Assembly (NCBI GenBank): GCA_030019475.1
Contig: JASEER010000023.1
Coordinates: 1-34,690 of the forward strand
Reading direction: 5' to 3'
Origin: Thermoanaerobacterales bacterium
GTDB lineage: Bacteria > Bacillota > Desulfotomaculia > Desulfotomaculales > JASEER01
Length of the DNA stretch: 34,690 nt
The translations under genes and the position numbers were made by a program. Positions within the stretch are counted from its first letter, which is position 1, and each line of letters begins with the position of its first letter. Shown one piece after another: positions 23,616 to 30,051 of the stretch. The notes under the pieces are model-generated. The model made no database searches. It had not been told where the DNA came from and worked only from the letters and a program-made list of their open reading frames with translations.

Positions 23616-24618
23616 GGGCGTTGATCGCCCCCTCAGCCTCGATATCGGCCAGCCCGGCGGCGATGGCACTGACCAGTCCGTTCTCGGCGGCCTCCTTGGC
23701 GACCCGGACGGCGTTGGTAATCGCCTTCGCCCGTGAACTGCCATGGGCGACGATGGCTACACCGTTCACCCCCAGGAGGGGAACGCCGCCGTACTCATTG
23801 TAGTCAAACTGCTGCCGCAATTCCTTTAGCGTCGTCAGAGCGGCAAGGGTCGTGACCTTGGCCAGCAGGTTTTTTTCAACGTGCCTCTGTAGAAAACGTT
23901 CCAGGAACATGGCCAGACCCTCACCGGTCTTCAGGACCACGTTCCCGATAAAGCCGTCACAGACCACGACATCGACACCGCCGTGGAAGAAATCCCGGCC
24001 CTCAACGTTGCCGATGAAGTTCAGGGGAGCGGACTCCAGGAGTGGGTACGCGGCCAGCGTCAATTCGTTGCCCTTCGTACGCTCCTCGCCGATGCTTAGG
24101 AGCCCGACCCGGGGCTTTTTGATTCCCAGGAGCTTCTCCGCGTAGGCGGCACCCATAACCGCAAACTGCACCAGGTGGTGAGGTTTGCAGTCCACGTTCG
24201 CCCCCACGTCGAGGATTACCGTGCGCCCCCGGTCGTTCGGGAAAAGGCTGACCAGCGCCGGGCGTTCGATCCCGGCCACCCGGCCGAGGCCAAGAAGAGC
24301 GGCCGCCATCAAGGCCCCGGTGTTCCCCGCCGAGACCACGGCGTCCGCCTGCCCGTCCCGCACCAATTCCACGGCGCGCACGACCGAGGCGTCCCGTTTG
24401 CGGCGCACGGCCTGTGCCGGGTGCTCACCCATCTCGATGACCTGGCCGGCCTGCACGATGCGCACCGTACCGCCCTGTCCGCTCAGGGCGCGCTTAATCC
24501 TTGTTTCGTCCCCTACCAGGGTCACGTCCACACCGAACTCTTTCGCCGCCGCCTCGGCGCCGGCGACTATTTCGCCCGGGGCATAGTCCCCTCCCATGGC
24601 ATCCAGGGCAATGCGCAA
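23608..24618 (-). CDS. plsX: Phosphate acyltransferase PlsX
   Basis: PlsX makes acyl-phosphate from acyl-ACP for phospholipid synthesis. 336 aa. IALDAMGGDYAPGEIV, SAGNTGALMAAALLGLGR and DGFIGNVVLKTGEGLA are the family motifs. TTG start with AGGAGG 8 bases upstream. It is the first gene of the fab unit, behind the promoter at 24663-24691. The regulator fapR, which stands next to plsX in Bacillus, is not here. Confidence 0.96.
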   Translation of the reverse strand: MRIALDAMGGDYAPGEIVAGAEAAAKEFGVDVTLVGDETRIKRALSGQGGTVRIVQAGQVIEMGEHPAQAVRRKRDASVVRAVELVRDGQADAVVSAGNTGALMAAALLGLGRVAGIERPALVSLFPNDRGRTVILDVGANVDCKPHHLVQFAVMGAAYAEKLLGIKKPRVGLLSIGEERTKGNELTLAAYPLLESAPLNFIGNVEGRDFFHGGVDVVVCDGFIGNVVLKTGEGLAMFLERFLQRHVEKNLLAKVTTLAALTTLKELRQQFDYNEYGGVPLLGVNGVAIVAHGSSRAKAITNAVRVAKEAAENGLVSAIAAGLADIEAEGAINAHA

Positions 24619-24662
24619 CTATGGAACCTCCTGTGGTAAAAGCTCAAAAAATTCTAACTGAG

Positions 24663-24691
24663 AGTATAACCGAGCTGGTAGAGAAATGCAA
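24663..24691 (-). promoter_or_regulatory. Sigma-A promoter of the plsX-fab operon
   Basis: Minus-strand TTGCAT (4 of 6), 17-base spacer, TATACT (5 of 6), about 45 bases before the plsX start and just after the rpmF terminator. No FapR-box-like palindrome is evident nearby. Confidence 0.7.
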
Positions 24692-24698
24692 CAAGGAC

Positions 24699-24735
24699 AA
24701 AAAAATAAGCTTTTGGCGAGCCAAAAGCTTATTTT
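24699..24735 (-). terminator. Strong intrinsic terminator after rpmF
   Basis: A 15-bp perfect stem (core AAGCTTTTGG / CCAAAAGCTT, loop CTCG) followed by seven T on the minus strand. It begins within the rpmF stop codon and separates yceD-rpmF from plsX. The left arm also has A-rich sequence, so it could work weakly in the other direction. Confidence 0.92.
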
Positions 24736-24911
24736 CCATCATTTATCACTTTTTTCGCCTTATAATACCCACATTCGGGGCAAGCGTGATGGGGCATTAT
24801 CAGGGCCCGGCACTGCGGGCAATGTATCATGCTCGGTGCGGCGAGCCGCATCACCTGCGCACGGCGCAACCGCTTACGTTGCTTCGAGGTCCGCCTCTTT
24901 GGGACACCCAT
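24729..24911 (-). CDS. rpmF: 50S ribosomal protein L32
   Basis: L32, 60 aa, zinc-binding form. N-terminus GVPKRRTSKQRKRLRRAQ and the CPQC...CPEC knuckle are visible. Having all four Cys marks it as the zinc-requiring version. ATG with GGGGGTG 6 bases upstream, directly after yceD, the usual pair. Confidence 0.97.
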   Translation of the reverse strand: MGVPKRRTSKQRKRLRRAQVMRLAAPSMIHCPQCRALIMPHHACPECGYYKAKKVINDGK

Positions 24912-24914
24912 TCA

Positions 24915-25439
24915 TTACACCCCCTTTTCTGCGTTTTTTAAAACCGCAGCCAATTTCGCCAGGCGGGGGTCGATATCCTCCCCCGGGCAGGCGCAGGGTC
25001 CTTCATTAAGGAGTTTGCCGCACTTCGGGCAGAGCCCCCGGCAATCCTCGCGGCATAGGGGCCGCATCGGCAGGGCCAGGAGCACCGCCTCCCGCAGCCT
25101 CTCATCCAGCACCAGCCGTTCGCCGTCCGGCAGGGTTTCCTCGTCGGCATCCTTTGCCGTCCCCTGGCGGTATTTTTCGACTAAGGCGGCGCGGAAGGGG
25201 TGGCGGAATTTACCCAGGCAGCGTCCACAGCGGAGTACGGCCTCGCCATCCACGGTACCCTCCAGCCAATAGACGCCTCCAAGGTACGTGACCTGCAAAT
25301 CCACCCGTACCGGGTCCGGAACCAGTGGTTCTTCCTCGCCCTCGTCCGGGTGACGCAGAGATTCCAGTATCCCCGTCATCGTCAAATGAAGCGGTTGACC
25401 CGGGTGCTCACGCAGGGCAGACAGATCGACCTGGAACAC
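24915..25439 (-). CDS. yceD: YceD/DUF177 family protein
   Basis: DUF177 (YceD/YlbN) protein, linked in E. coli and plants to 23S rRNA accumulation and regularly encoded before rpmF. Two Cys pairs are visible, CGRCLGKF and the C-terminal CREDCRGLCPKCGKLLNEG. I chose the GTG at 25439 (174 aa): it has GGGGTGG 4 bases upstream and starts MFQVDLSALREHPG like the family, and the promoter would start RNA close to 25459, making the ATG at 25460 nearly untranscribed. Confidence 0.88.
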   Translation of the reverse strand: MFQVDLSALREHPGQPLHLTMTGILESLRHPDEGEEEPLVPDPVRVDLQVTYLGGVYWLEGTVDGEAVLRCGRCLGKFRHPFRAALVEKYRQGTAKDADEETLPDGERLVLDERLREAVLLALPMRPLCREDCRGLCPKCGKLLNEGPCACPGEDIDPRLAKLAAVLKNAEKGV

Positions 25440-25465
25440 AAACCCACCCCGATTCAACATTTGTC

Positions 25466-25494
25466 ATTATAGCCGGCGGGCCGGCCGCTGTCAA
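25466..25494 (-). promoter_or_regulatory. Perfect-consensus sigma-A promoter for yceD-rpmF
   Basis: Minus strand TTGACA, exactly 17 bases, TATAAT: all 12 bases match. The spacer is itself GC-rich and dyad-symmetric (GCCGGCCCGCCGGC). It lies just before yceD. Confidence 0.9.
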
Positions 25495-25503
25495 CAAGGC
25501 CTA

Positions 25504-25534
25504 GGTCTAAAAGCCCCGCCACGGCTAATACACT
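25504..25534 (+). promoter_or_regulatory. Possible sigma-E promoter of ylbJ
   Basis: GGTCTAAA, 15 bases, AATACACT. The downstream box resembles the sigma-E -10 (CATACAnT); the upstream box is a weaker match. ylbJ is sigma-E-controlled in B. subtilis, which favours this reading. Confidence 0.35.
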
Positions 25535-25566
25535 GATCATAAACCAAGAAAAGGACAAGGGGTTTA

Positions 25567-26745
25567 ATGCGCTTCGCAGGACGGACGCTTTTTGCCTTCG
25601 GCGCCCTCGTCTTCGTATCGGCCATGGTTCTGAGCCCCCGGACCGTCTTCGAGGGAGCCACCCTCGGGCTTCAAACCTGGTGGAATATTGTTTTTCCGTC
25701 CCTGCTGCCGTTCTTTATCATCTCCGAGCTGTTACTCGGCCTCGGGGTGGTGCGCCTGCTCGGCGTCCTGCTCGAGCCGGTCATGCGGCCTCTTTTCCAC
25801 CTGCCGGGGGCGGCGTCTTTCGCCGTCGCCGTCGGCTACAGCTCCGGCTACCCCATCGGCGGCGCGGTAACCGCCCGCCTTCGGGCGGAGGGGCTCGTGA
25901 CACGGGCGGAAGCGGAACACCTGGTGGCCTTCACAAACAACGCCAGCCCGCTGTTCGTGCTGGTCGCCGTGGCCGTGGGGATGTTCAATCAACCCGCCGT
26001 CGGTCCCTTCATCCTCAGTGTCCATTACCTGACAAACCTGTTGCTCGGCCTTCTTCTGCGCTTCTACGCCCCGGCGGGGCGAAGCCGGGTCGCCTTCGCC
26101 CGCGGCATTTGGCGCCATGCCTGGCGGGGCTTCCTCGAAACAGAAGGGTGTCCGCCGGGACAAATCCTGGGAGAGGCCGTTCGCAGTTCGGTGCAGAAGC
26201 TTATGGTTATCGGCGGCTACATTATCTTCTTCGCCGTCGCCATCCGCCTCCTGGCCCATTACGGAGTCCTTGGGCTCCTGGCCCGCCTCCTGGGCACGGC
26301 TCTGGCCCCCTTCGGCCTGGACCCGGGACTCTTTGAGCCGATCGTCGCCGGTTGCCTGGAAATGACGCTGGGCACGAAGCTGGCGGCCGAGGCGCCGGTT
26401 CCCCTGCTCCATAAGCTGGTGGCCGTCCAGCTCATCCTGGCCTGGAGCGGCCTGTCCATCCAGGCCCAGATGGCGGCCTTTACCGCCGGCACCGATATCC
26501 GCCTGCGCCTCTACCTTGTCAGCCGCATCGGTCACGCCGCGCTGGCCGCCCTGGTCACCTGCCTGCTCTTCCCCCTGTGGGAGCCGGTGGCTCCCGCAGC
26601 CGTCGTCCCAGCAGCCGGTCCTCATCTTCCGTCCTGGGCAGAACTCCTATGGGTCTCAACGGCGCACGCCCTCATCCAGCCCCTCTTTCTGGCCAGCCTC
26701 GGCCTGGCCACCGCCTGCCTGCGGCGGTTACTGCATGGCCTTTAG
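25567..26745 (+). CDS. ylbJ: Sporulation integral membrane protein YlbJ
   Basis: Polytopic membrane protein of 392 aa required for spore cortex formation in B. subtilis, expressed in the mother cell. Family features are WWNIVFPSLLPFFIISELL, the nucleoside-transporter-like gate segment GYSSGYPIGG, FTNNASPLF and a repeat of the topology in the C-terminal half (CLEMTLGTKLA). ATG with AAGGGG 4 bases upstream. The 3' end overlaps the convergent coiled-coil gene by 18 bases. Confidence 0.92.
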   Translation: MRFAGRTLFAFGALVFVSAMVLSPRTVFEGATLGLQTWWNIVFPSLLPFFIISELLLGLGVVRLLGVLLEPVMRPLFHLPGAASFAVAVGYSSGYPIGGAVTARLRAEGLVTRAEAEHLVAFTNNASPLFVLVAVAVGMFNQPAVGPFILSVHYLTNLLLGLLLRFYAPAGRSRVAFARGIWRHAWRGFLETEGCPPGQILGEAVRSSVQKLMVIGGYIIFFAVAIRLLAHYGVLGLLARLLGTALAPFGLDPGLFEPIVAGCLEMTLGTKLAAEAPVPLLHKLVAVQLILAWSGLSIQAQMAAFTAGTDIRLRLYLVSRIGHAALAALVTCLLFPLWEPVAPAAVVPAAGPHLPSWAELLWVSTAHALIQPLFLASLGLATACLRRLLHGL

Positions 26746-27174
26746 CTCGTTCCGCCCGGCCTCGACTTCCTTAAGAAGCCTGTCCAGCCTGGACTCGAGC
26801 TTGGCAAGGATATCATCCGCGTAATCCCTTGCGCCCAGGCGCATCTCACGGGCCATCTGCTCCGCCTTCTTTAAAAGATCGTCCGCCATCTCCTTCGCCT
26901 CGCGCACGATCTCACTCTCCTCGGCCTGGCGGGTGATCTCCTTCCGGGCCTCTTCCAAAAGTCTTTCGGCCTCCTGCCTGGACTCGGCAAGCACCTTCTC
27001 GCGCTCCTGGACGACCCATTTCGCCTTCCGTACCTCGTCGGGCAGCAAGGTGCGTATACGGTCCAGGAAATCCAGAACCTTCTCCTCGTCCACGAGCACC
27101 TTCTTGGTCATGGGTACGCGGGAACAGCTTTGGATAAACTCCTCCAGTTCATTCAGGACCGACAGCAGCTCCAT
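26728..27174 (-). CDS. Coiled-coil protein encoded next to coaD
   Basis: A 148-aa protein, mostly one long charged helix from about residue 50 (KAKWVVQEREKVLAESRQ through KEVEAGRNELKAMQ), rich in Glu, Lys, Arg and Ala, as in ATP-synthase b-subunit-like or DivIVA-like proteins. The N-terminus (MELLSVLNELEEFIQSC) resembles small Clostridia proteins always found beside coaD and often labelled ATPase, without evidence of ATP binding. No Walker motif or membrane segment is visible. The ATG at 27174 overlaps nothing and lies one base after the coaD stop. Function unknown. Confidence 0.8.
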   Translation of the reverse strand: MELLSVLNELEEFIQSCSRVPMTKKVLVDEEKVLDFLDRIRTLLPDEVRKAKWVVQEREKVLAESRQEAERLLEEARKEITRQAEESEIVREAKEMADDLLKKAEQMAREMRLGARDYADDILAKLESRLDRLLKEVEAGRNELKAMQ

Positions 27175-27175
27175 C

Positions 27176-27682
27176 CTAATAACCCCCTTGTTCGGTATAT
27201 GCGGCAAACTTCGCGCGCAACAGTTTCTCAACCAGCGGCGGCACCATGTCGTCCAGGCGTCCGCCGTAGGAAGCCACTTCTTTAACGGCGCTGGAGCTGA
27301 TAAACGAGTACCTGGCCTCCGTCATTAAGAAAACAGTCTCTATCTCGGGCGCCAGTTTTTTGTTGGTCAGGGCCATGGTAAACTCGTTTTCAAAATCAGA
27401 CACGGCCCGCAGGCCCCTGATAATGGCCCGTGCCCCGTGGGCGCGGGCGTACCGGACCGTCAGGTCCCGATAGGAATCGACCGTAACGTTGTCCCATCCG
27501 GCCAGAACCTGCCGGAGCATCTCCAGCCGCTCGGCCACCGTAAAACACGCGACCTTCGCCCGGTTCTCGGAGACGGCCACGATCAAATGGTCGAAGAGCT
27601 GCGCCGCCCGCTGCACGATATCGAGATGGCCGCATGTCACGGGATCGAAACTCCCCGGGTACACCGCAATGCGCAATGTCAA
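27176..27682 (-). CDS. coaD: Phosphopantetheine adenylyltransferase
   Basis: CoaD makes dephospho-CoA from phosphopantetheine and ATP. 168 aa. YPGSFDPVTCGHLDIVQRA holds the TxGH nucleotidyl-transfer motif; IIRGLRAVSDFENEF and the C-terminal YSFISSSAVKEVA motif follow. TTG start with GGAAGGGG 4 bases upstream, overlapping the rsmD stop (TTGA). Confidence 0.97.
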   Translation of the reverse strand: MTLRIAVYPGSFDPVTCGHLDIVQRAAQLFDHLIVAVSENRAKVACFTVAERLEMLRQVLAGWDNVTVDSYRDLTVRYARAHGARAIIRGLRAVSDFENEFTMALTNKKLAPEIETVFLMTEARYSFISSSAVKEVASYGGRLDDMVPPLVEKLLRAKFAAYTEQGGY

Positions 27683-28260
27683 TGAACCCCTTCCTCTCCG
27701 CTGTTCTCGAGACGGCGGTAAAACGAGAGTGTCGTATCCCCGTAACGCTCACGCCGCCAGAGGGCAAGGCCCGCGATTTCGGCGGGCGGCAGGTGGGTGC
27801 GGTCAGACTCGGCCACCGCCATCCCCCCGGGAGCCAACAGGTTATATTGACAGAGAGCCCGTAAGGCGGCGTCTTCAAGCCCCCGGCGATAGGGCGGATC
27901 GATGAAGACCAGGTCAAAAGATTCGCCCCCGGCGGCCAGATCGGCCAGCGCACGCTCGAAGGAGTTCCGGTAGACCTCCGCTTTCGGGCCGAGGCCGGTT
28001 GCGGACAGGTTGGCCTGCAACACCGCCGCCACGCGGGGGTTCGCTTCCACAAAAACGGCCCGCGCCGCGCCCCGGCTTAAGGCCTCCAATCCCACCGCGC
28101 CCGACCCGGCGAACAGGTCCAGAAAACGGCTGCCGGGCACCCACGGAGCCAGGATATTGAAAAGGGCTTCCCGAACGCGGTCGGAAGTGGGCCTTGCGCT
28201 GCCTTCCGGCGGCCCCTTCAGCCGCCGTCCTCGTGCCGAACCGCCGATAATCCGCAGCAA
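27679..28260 (-). CDS. rsmD: 16S rRNA (guanine966-N2)-methyltransferase
   Basis: RsmD, 193 aa from the TTG at 28260 (GAGGTG just upstream, and the family start LRIIGGSARGRRL). SAM loop LDLFAGSGAVGLEALSRGA and catalytic FIDPPYRRG are visible. It pairs with coaD in most Firmicutes. The upstream open frame to 28311 has no family likeness. Confidence 0.95.
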   Translation of the reverse strand: MLRIIGGSARGRRLKGPPEGSARPTSDRVREALFNILAPWVPGSRFLDLFAGSGAVGLEALSRGAARAVFVEANPRVAAVLQANLSATGLGPKAEVYRNSFERALADLAAGGESFDLVFIDPPYRRGLEDAALRALCQYNLLAPGGMAVAESDRTHLPPAEIAGLALWRRERYGDTTLSFYRRLENSGEEGVH

Positions 28261-28369
28261 TGCCACCTCACTACGCAAATTTAAAATTATTATAGCAGGC
28301 TTGTGCGGCAAAGAATAGCGCTACAGCCGGTATTAGCATCTTTATCCCCTAATTTCCGTCACCTGGACG

Positions 28370-28399
28370 GTATATCCCACAGCAGGAGGAACAATGCTA
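28370..28399 (+). promoter_or_regulatory. Possible forespore (sigma-G/F) promoter of gpr
   Basis: GTATA, 18 bases, AATGCTA. It approximates the sigma-G pattern (GYATR, 17-18, CATnnTA) with one mismatch at the first -10 base, about 35 bases before the gpr start. gpr is a forespore gene in Bacillus. Confidence 0.35.
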
Positions 28400-28433
28400 G
28401 CAGTGGTTAACTCTATGCGGGAGGTCCAAGGGG

Positions 28434-29378
28434 TTGAAATTTTGTGGAGTAACCACAGATCTGGCGCTTGAGGCCCATGCCGCCTTGCGTGCCCAGACGG
28501 GGGGAGAAATCCCGGGTGTGGCCGTCCGGCAGGAATCTTTTCCGCACGGGCAGGTAACGGTCGTTCAGATCCTGGATGACCGGGGTGCGCAGGCGATGGG
28601 CAAGCCCGTAGGGACATACGTGACCCTTGAAGCGCCAGCCATCCGCGAGACGAATCCCCAGGCCCACGCGGCTGTTGTCGAAGTCCTGGCGAAGCACCTG
28701 GGAACCTTGATCGACGTGCCGGAGCAAGCGAGCGTGTTGATCGTCGGCCTCGGCAACTGGAATGCCACACCCGACGCCCTTGGACCGAAGGTTGTGAACT
28801 ACACCCTGGTGACCCGTCACCTTTTTGAGTTCGCCCCCCAGGCCGTACAGCCCGGGATGCGGCCCGTAAGCGCCATTGCTCCCGGGGTACTGGGCATAAC
28901 AGGCCTCGAAACGGCGGAAGTCGTTCAGGGGATCGTCGAGAAGATGAAGCCGGCGCTTGTTATTGTAATCGATGCCCTGGCCGCCGGTTCCGTCGAGCGC
29001 ATCGCTTCGTCCATTCAAGTGGCCAATACAGGTCTTAACCCGGGGTCGGGAATAGGCAATAAGCGCCGCGGCCTGACGAAGGAGACGCTGGGCGTTCCGG
29101 TGATTTCCATCGGCGTGCCGACGGTGGTGCACGCCGCCCTGATCGCCCGCGAGGCTATTAACCGGCTGTACCGGGCTTACCAGCGAGACGTGCCGGGGCA
29201 GGAGATCCTCGAGCCGATTATCAGCGACCTTTTGAAACCGTTCGGCGGGGCGCTCATGGTGACACCCAAGGAAATTGACGACCTGATCCGCAACTGCGCG
29301 AAGATCATCGCCGGAGCCCTGACGGCGGCCCTGCACCACGGGGTGACGGCCCGCCAGTATACGACTTATCTGCATTAA
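28434..29378 (+). CDS. gpr: Germination protease GPR
   Basis: GPR digests small acid-soluble proteins early in spore germination; it is made as a zymogen in the forespore. 314 aa. TDLALEA near the N-terminus, VGLGNWNATPDALGPKVV, PGVLGITGLETAEVV, IDALAAGSVERI, NPGSGIGNKRRGL and LMVTPKEIDDLI are family motifs. TTG start with GGGAGG 9 bases upstream; no other start fits, because a TAG lies 12 codons before it. Only seven residues precede TDLALEA, shorter than the Bacillus propeptide, and an internal insert of the Bacillus enzyme is missing. Its likely substrate, a SASP, is the next gene. Confidence 0.95.
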   Translation: MKFCGVTTDLALEAHAALRAQTGGEIPGVAVRQESFPHGQVTVVQILDDRGAQAMGKPVGTYVTLEAPAIRETNPQAHAAVVEVLAKHLGTLIDVPEQASVLIVGLGNWNATPDALGPKVVNYTLVTRHLFEFAPQAVQPGMRPVSAIAPGVLGITGLETAEVVQGIVEKMKPALVIVIDALAAGSVERIASSIQVANTGLNPGSGIGNKRRGLTKETLGVPVISIGVPTVVHAALIAREAINRLYRAYQRDVPGQEILEPIISDLLKPFGGALMVTPKEIDDLIRNCAKIIAGALTAALHHGVTARQYTTYLH

Positions 29379-29380
29379 AA

Positions 29381-29407
29381 GAGCAGACGGGCGGCCGCCG
29401 TCTGCTC
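29381..29407. terminator. Hairpin between gpr and the SASP gene
   Basis: GAGCAGACGG and CCGTCTGCTC form a 10-bp stem with a 7-base loop between two convergent genes. Four T follow on the minus strand, so it best serves the SASP transcript; on the plus strand no T-run follows. Confidence 0.7.
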
Positions 29408-29432
29408 AGTAAAGCCGGTATCTTGCTCTAAG

Positions 29433-29696
29433 TTACACACCCTGGGTATTGAACGGTTCGGGCGGGGCAGCCTGGGTGACCTGGCCGATGTTGCCGCTCT
29501 GCAGCGCCTGCTCGGCGAAGGCCACCATCTTGCGGACCATGTTCCCGCCCACCTTACCGTTAATCCGGGACGGGAGGTCGCCCTTGTCCAGCTGGGCGTA
29601 GTTGCCAAGACCGATCTCGGCCGCAACCTCGTACTTCATCTGGTCCAGAGCCCTTCCGGCACCCGGTTGAATGGGAACGTTGGTTTGTCTCGCCAT
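29433..29696 (-). CDS. Alpha/beta-type small acid-soluble spore protein
   Basis: DNA-binding spore protein of 87 aa that protects the spore chromosome from UV and heat. Both conserved blocks are visible: KYEVAAEIGLGNY, which holds the GPR cleavage pentapeptide (EVAAE, usually E-I/F-A-x-E), and LPSRINGKVGGNMVRKMV, the DNA-binding segment. ATG with AAAGGAGG upstream. It faces gpr and lies behind a sigma-G-like promoter. Confidence 0.95.
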   Translation of the reverse strand: MARQTNVPIQPGAGRALDQMKYEVAAEIGLGNYAQLDKGDLPSRINGKVGGNMVRKMVAFAEQALQSGNIGQVTQAAPPEPFNTQGV

Positions 29697-29741
29697 TTTT
29701 CCTTACAGCCTCCTTTGGTTTTTTAGTTTGTAGCCTAGTTG

Positions 29742-29770
29742 TAGTATGACCCCTATCCAACCCTTTATGT
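29742..29770 (-). promoter_or_regulatory. Sigma-G promoter of the SASP gene
   Basis: Minus strand ACATA, 17 bases, CATACTA. The -10 fits the sigma-G consensus CATnnTA exactly, and SASP genes are the classic sigma-G targets. It starts about 45 bases before the SASP ATG. Confidence 0.7.
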
Positions 29771-29940
29771 TAACACTTTTTAACGCCCTTTCGTCCCCTT
29801 ACCTTTGGATCGTTCCTCTGTAACTGCCTTAATCTCTCAAAGTCAAGGCCGCTTTCGTACCCAAGCTCATAGTGGCAGTCACCGCCGGCCGGCACTATTG
29901 AAACTTCACCTATGTTACTTTTTTTGCTTTTGTTCGCCAT
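29770..29940 (-). CDS. Unrecognised 56-aa protein, probably forespore-expressed
   Basis: A small gene between the SASP gene and recG. ATG with a perfect GGAGG 8 bases upstream, 56 codons, then TAA. The protein has a basic start (ANKSKKSN), a middle with GGDCHYELGYESGLDFERLR and a basic end (VRGRKGVKKC), with Cys at 22 and 56 and no membrane segment. Codons such as AGA, TTA and ATA are more AT-rich than those of the neighbours. A sigma-G-like promoter lies just upstream, and gpr and a SASP gene are next to it, so a role in the developing spore is inferred. I do not recognise the family. Confidence 0.7.
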   Translation of the reverse strand: MANKSKKSNIGEVSIVPAGGDCHYELGYESGLDFERLRQLQRNDPKVRGRKGVKKC

Positions 29941-29970
29941 TTTTCTGGCCTCCGTTTACGTTCTTCAATT

Positions 29971-29999
29971 TATTATGCATAAATAACGGCGACATAATG
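29971..29999 (-). promoter_or_regulatory. Sigma-G-like promoter of the 56-aa gene
   Basis: Minus strand CATTA, 17 bases, CATAATA, about 30 bases before the ATG. The -10 fits CATnnTA and the spacing equals that of the neighbouring SASP promoter. The -35 is weaker and overlaps the hairpin at 29988-30004. Confidence 0.5.
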
Positions 30000-30004
30000 T
30001 CGCC
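29988..30004 (-). terminator. Small hairpin after recG
   Basis: GGCGACA, loop TTA, TGTCGCC, then GTTATTTATG on the minus strand, about 50 bases after recG. A weak terminator is possible, or an operator-like palindrome over the next promoter. The surrounding 300 bases are clearly AT-richer than the rest of the window. Confidence 0.45.
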
Positions 30005-30051
30005 ATAAAATATTGCATTTTTGCGCCGTAAATGGTATATAGAGTAGAATC

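Noticed and set aside
29805-30008. 67-codon plus-strand open frame with a Phe/Cys-rich end
   Set aside because: It lies opposite the 56-aa gene, has no good Shine-Dalgarno, and its hydrophobic stretch is the complement of Lys-rich codons.
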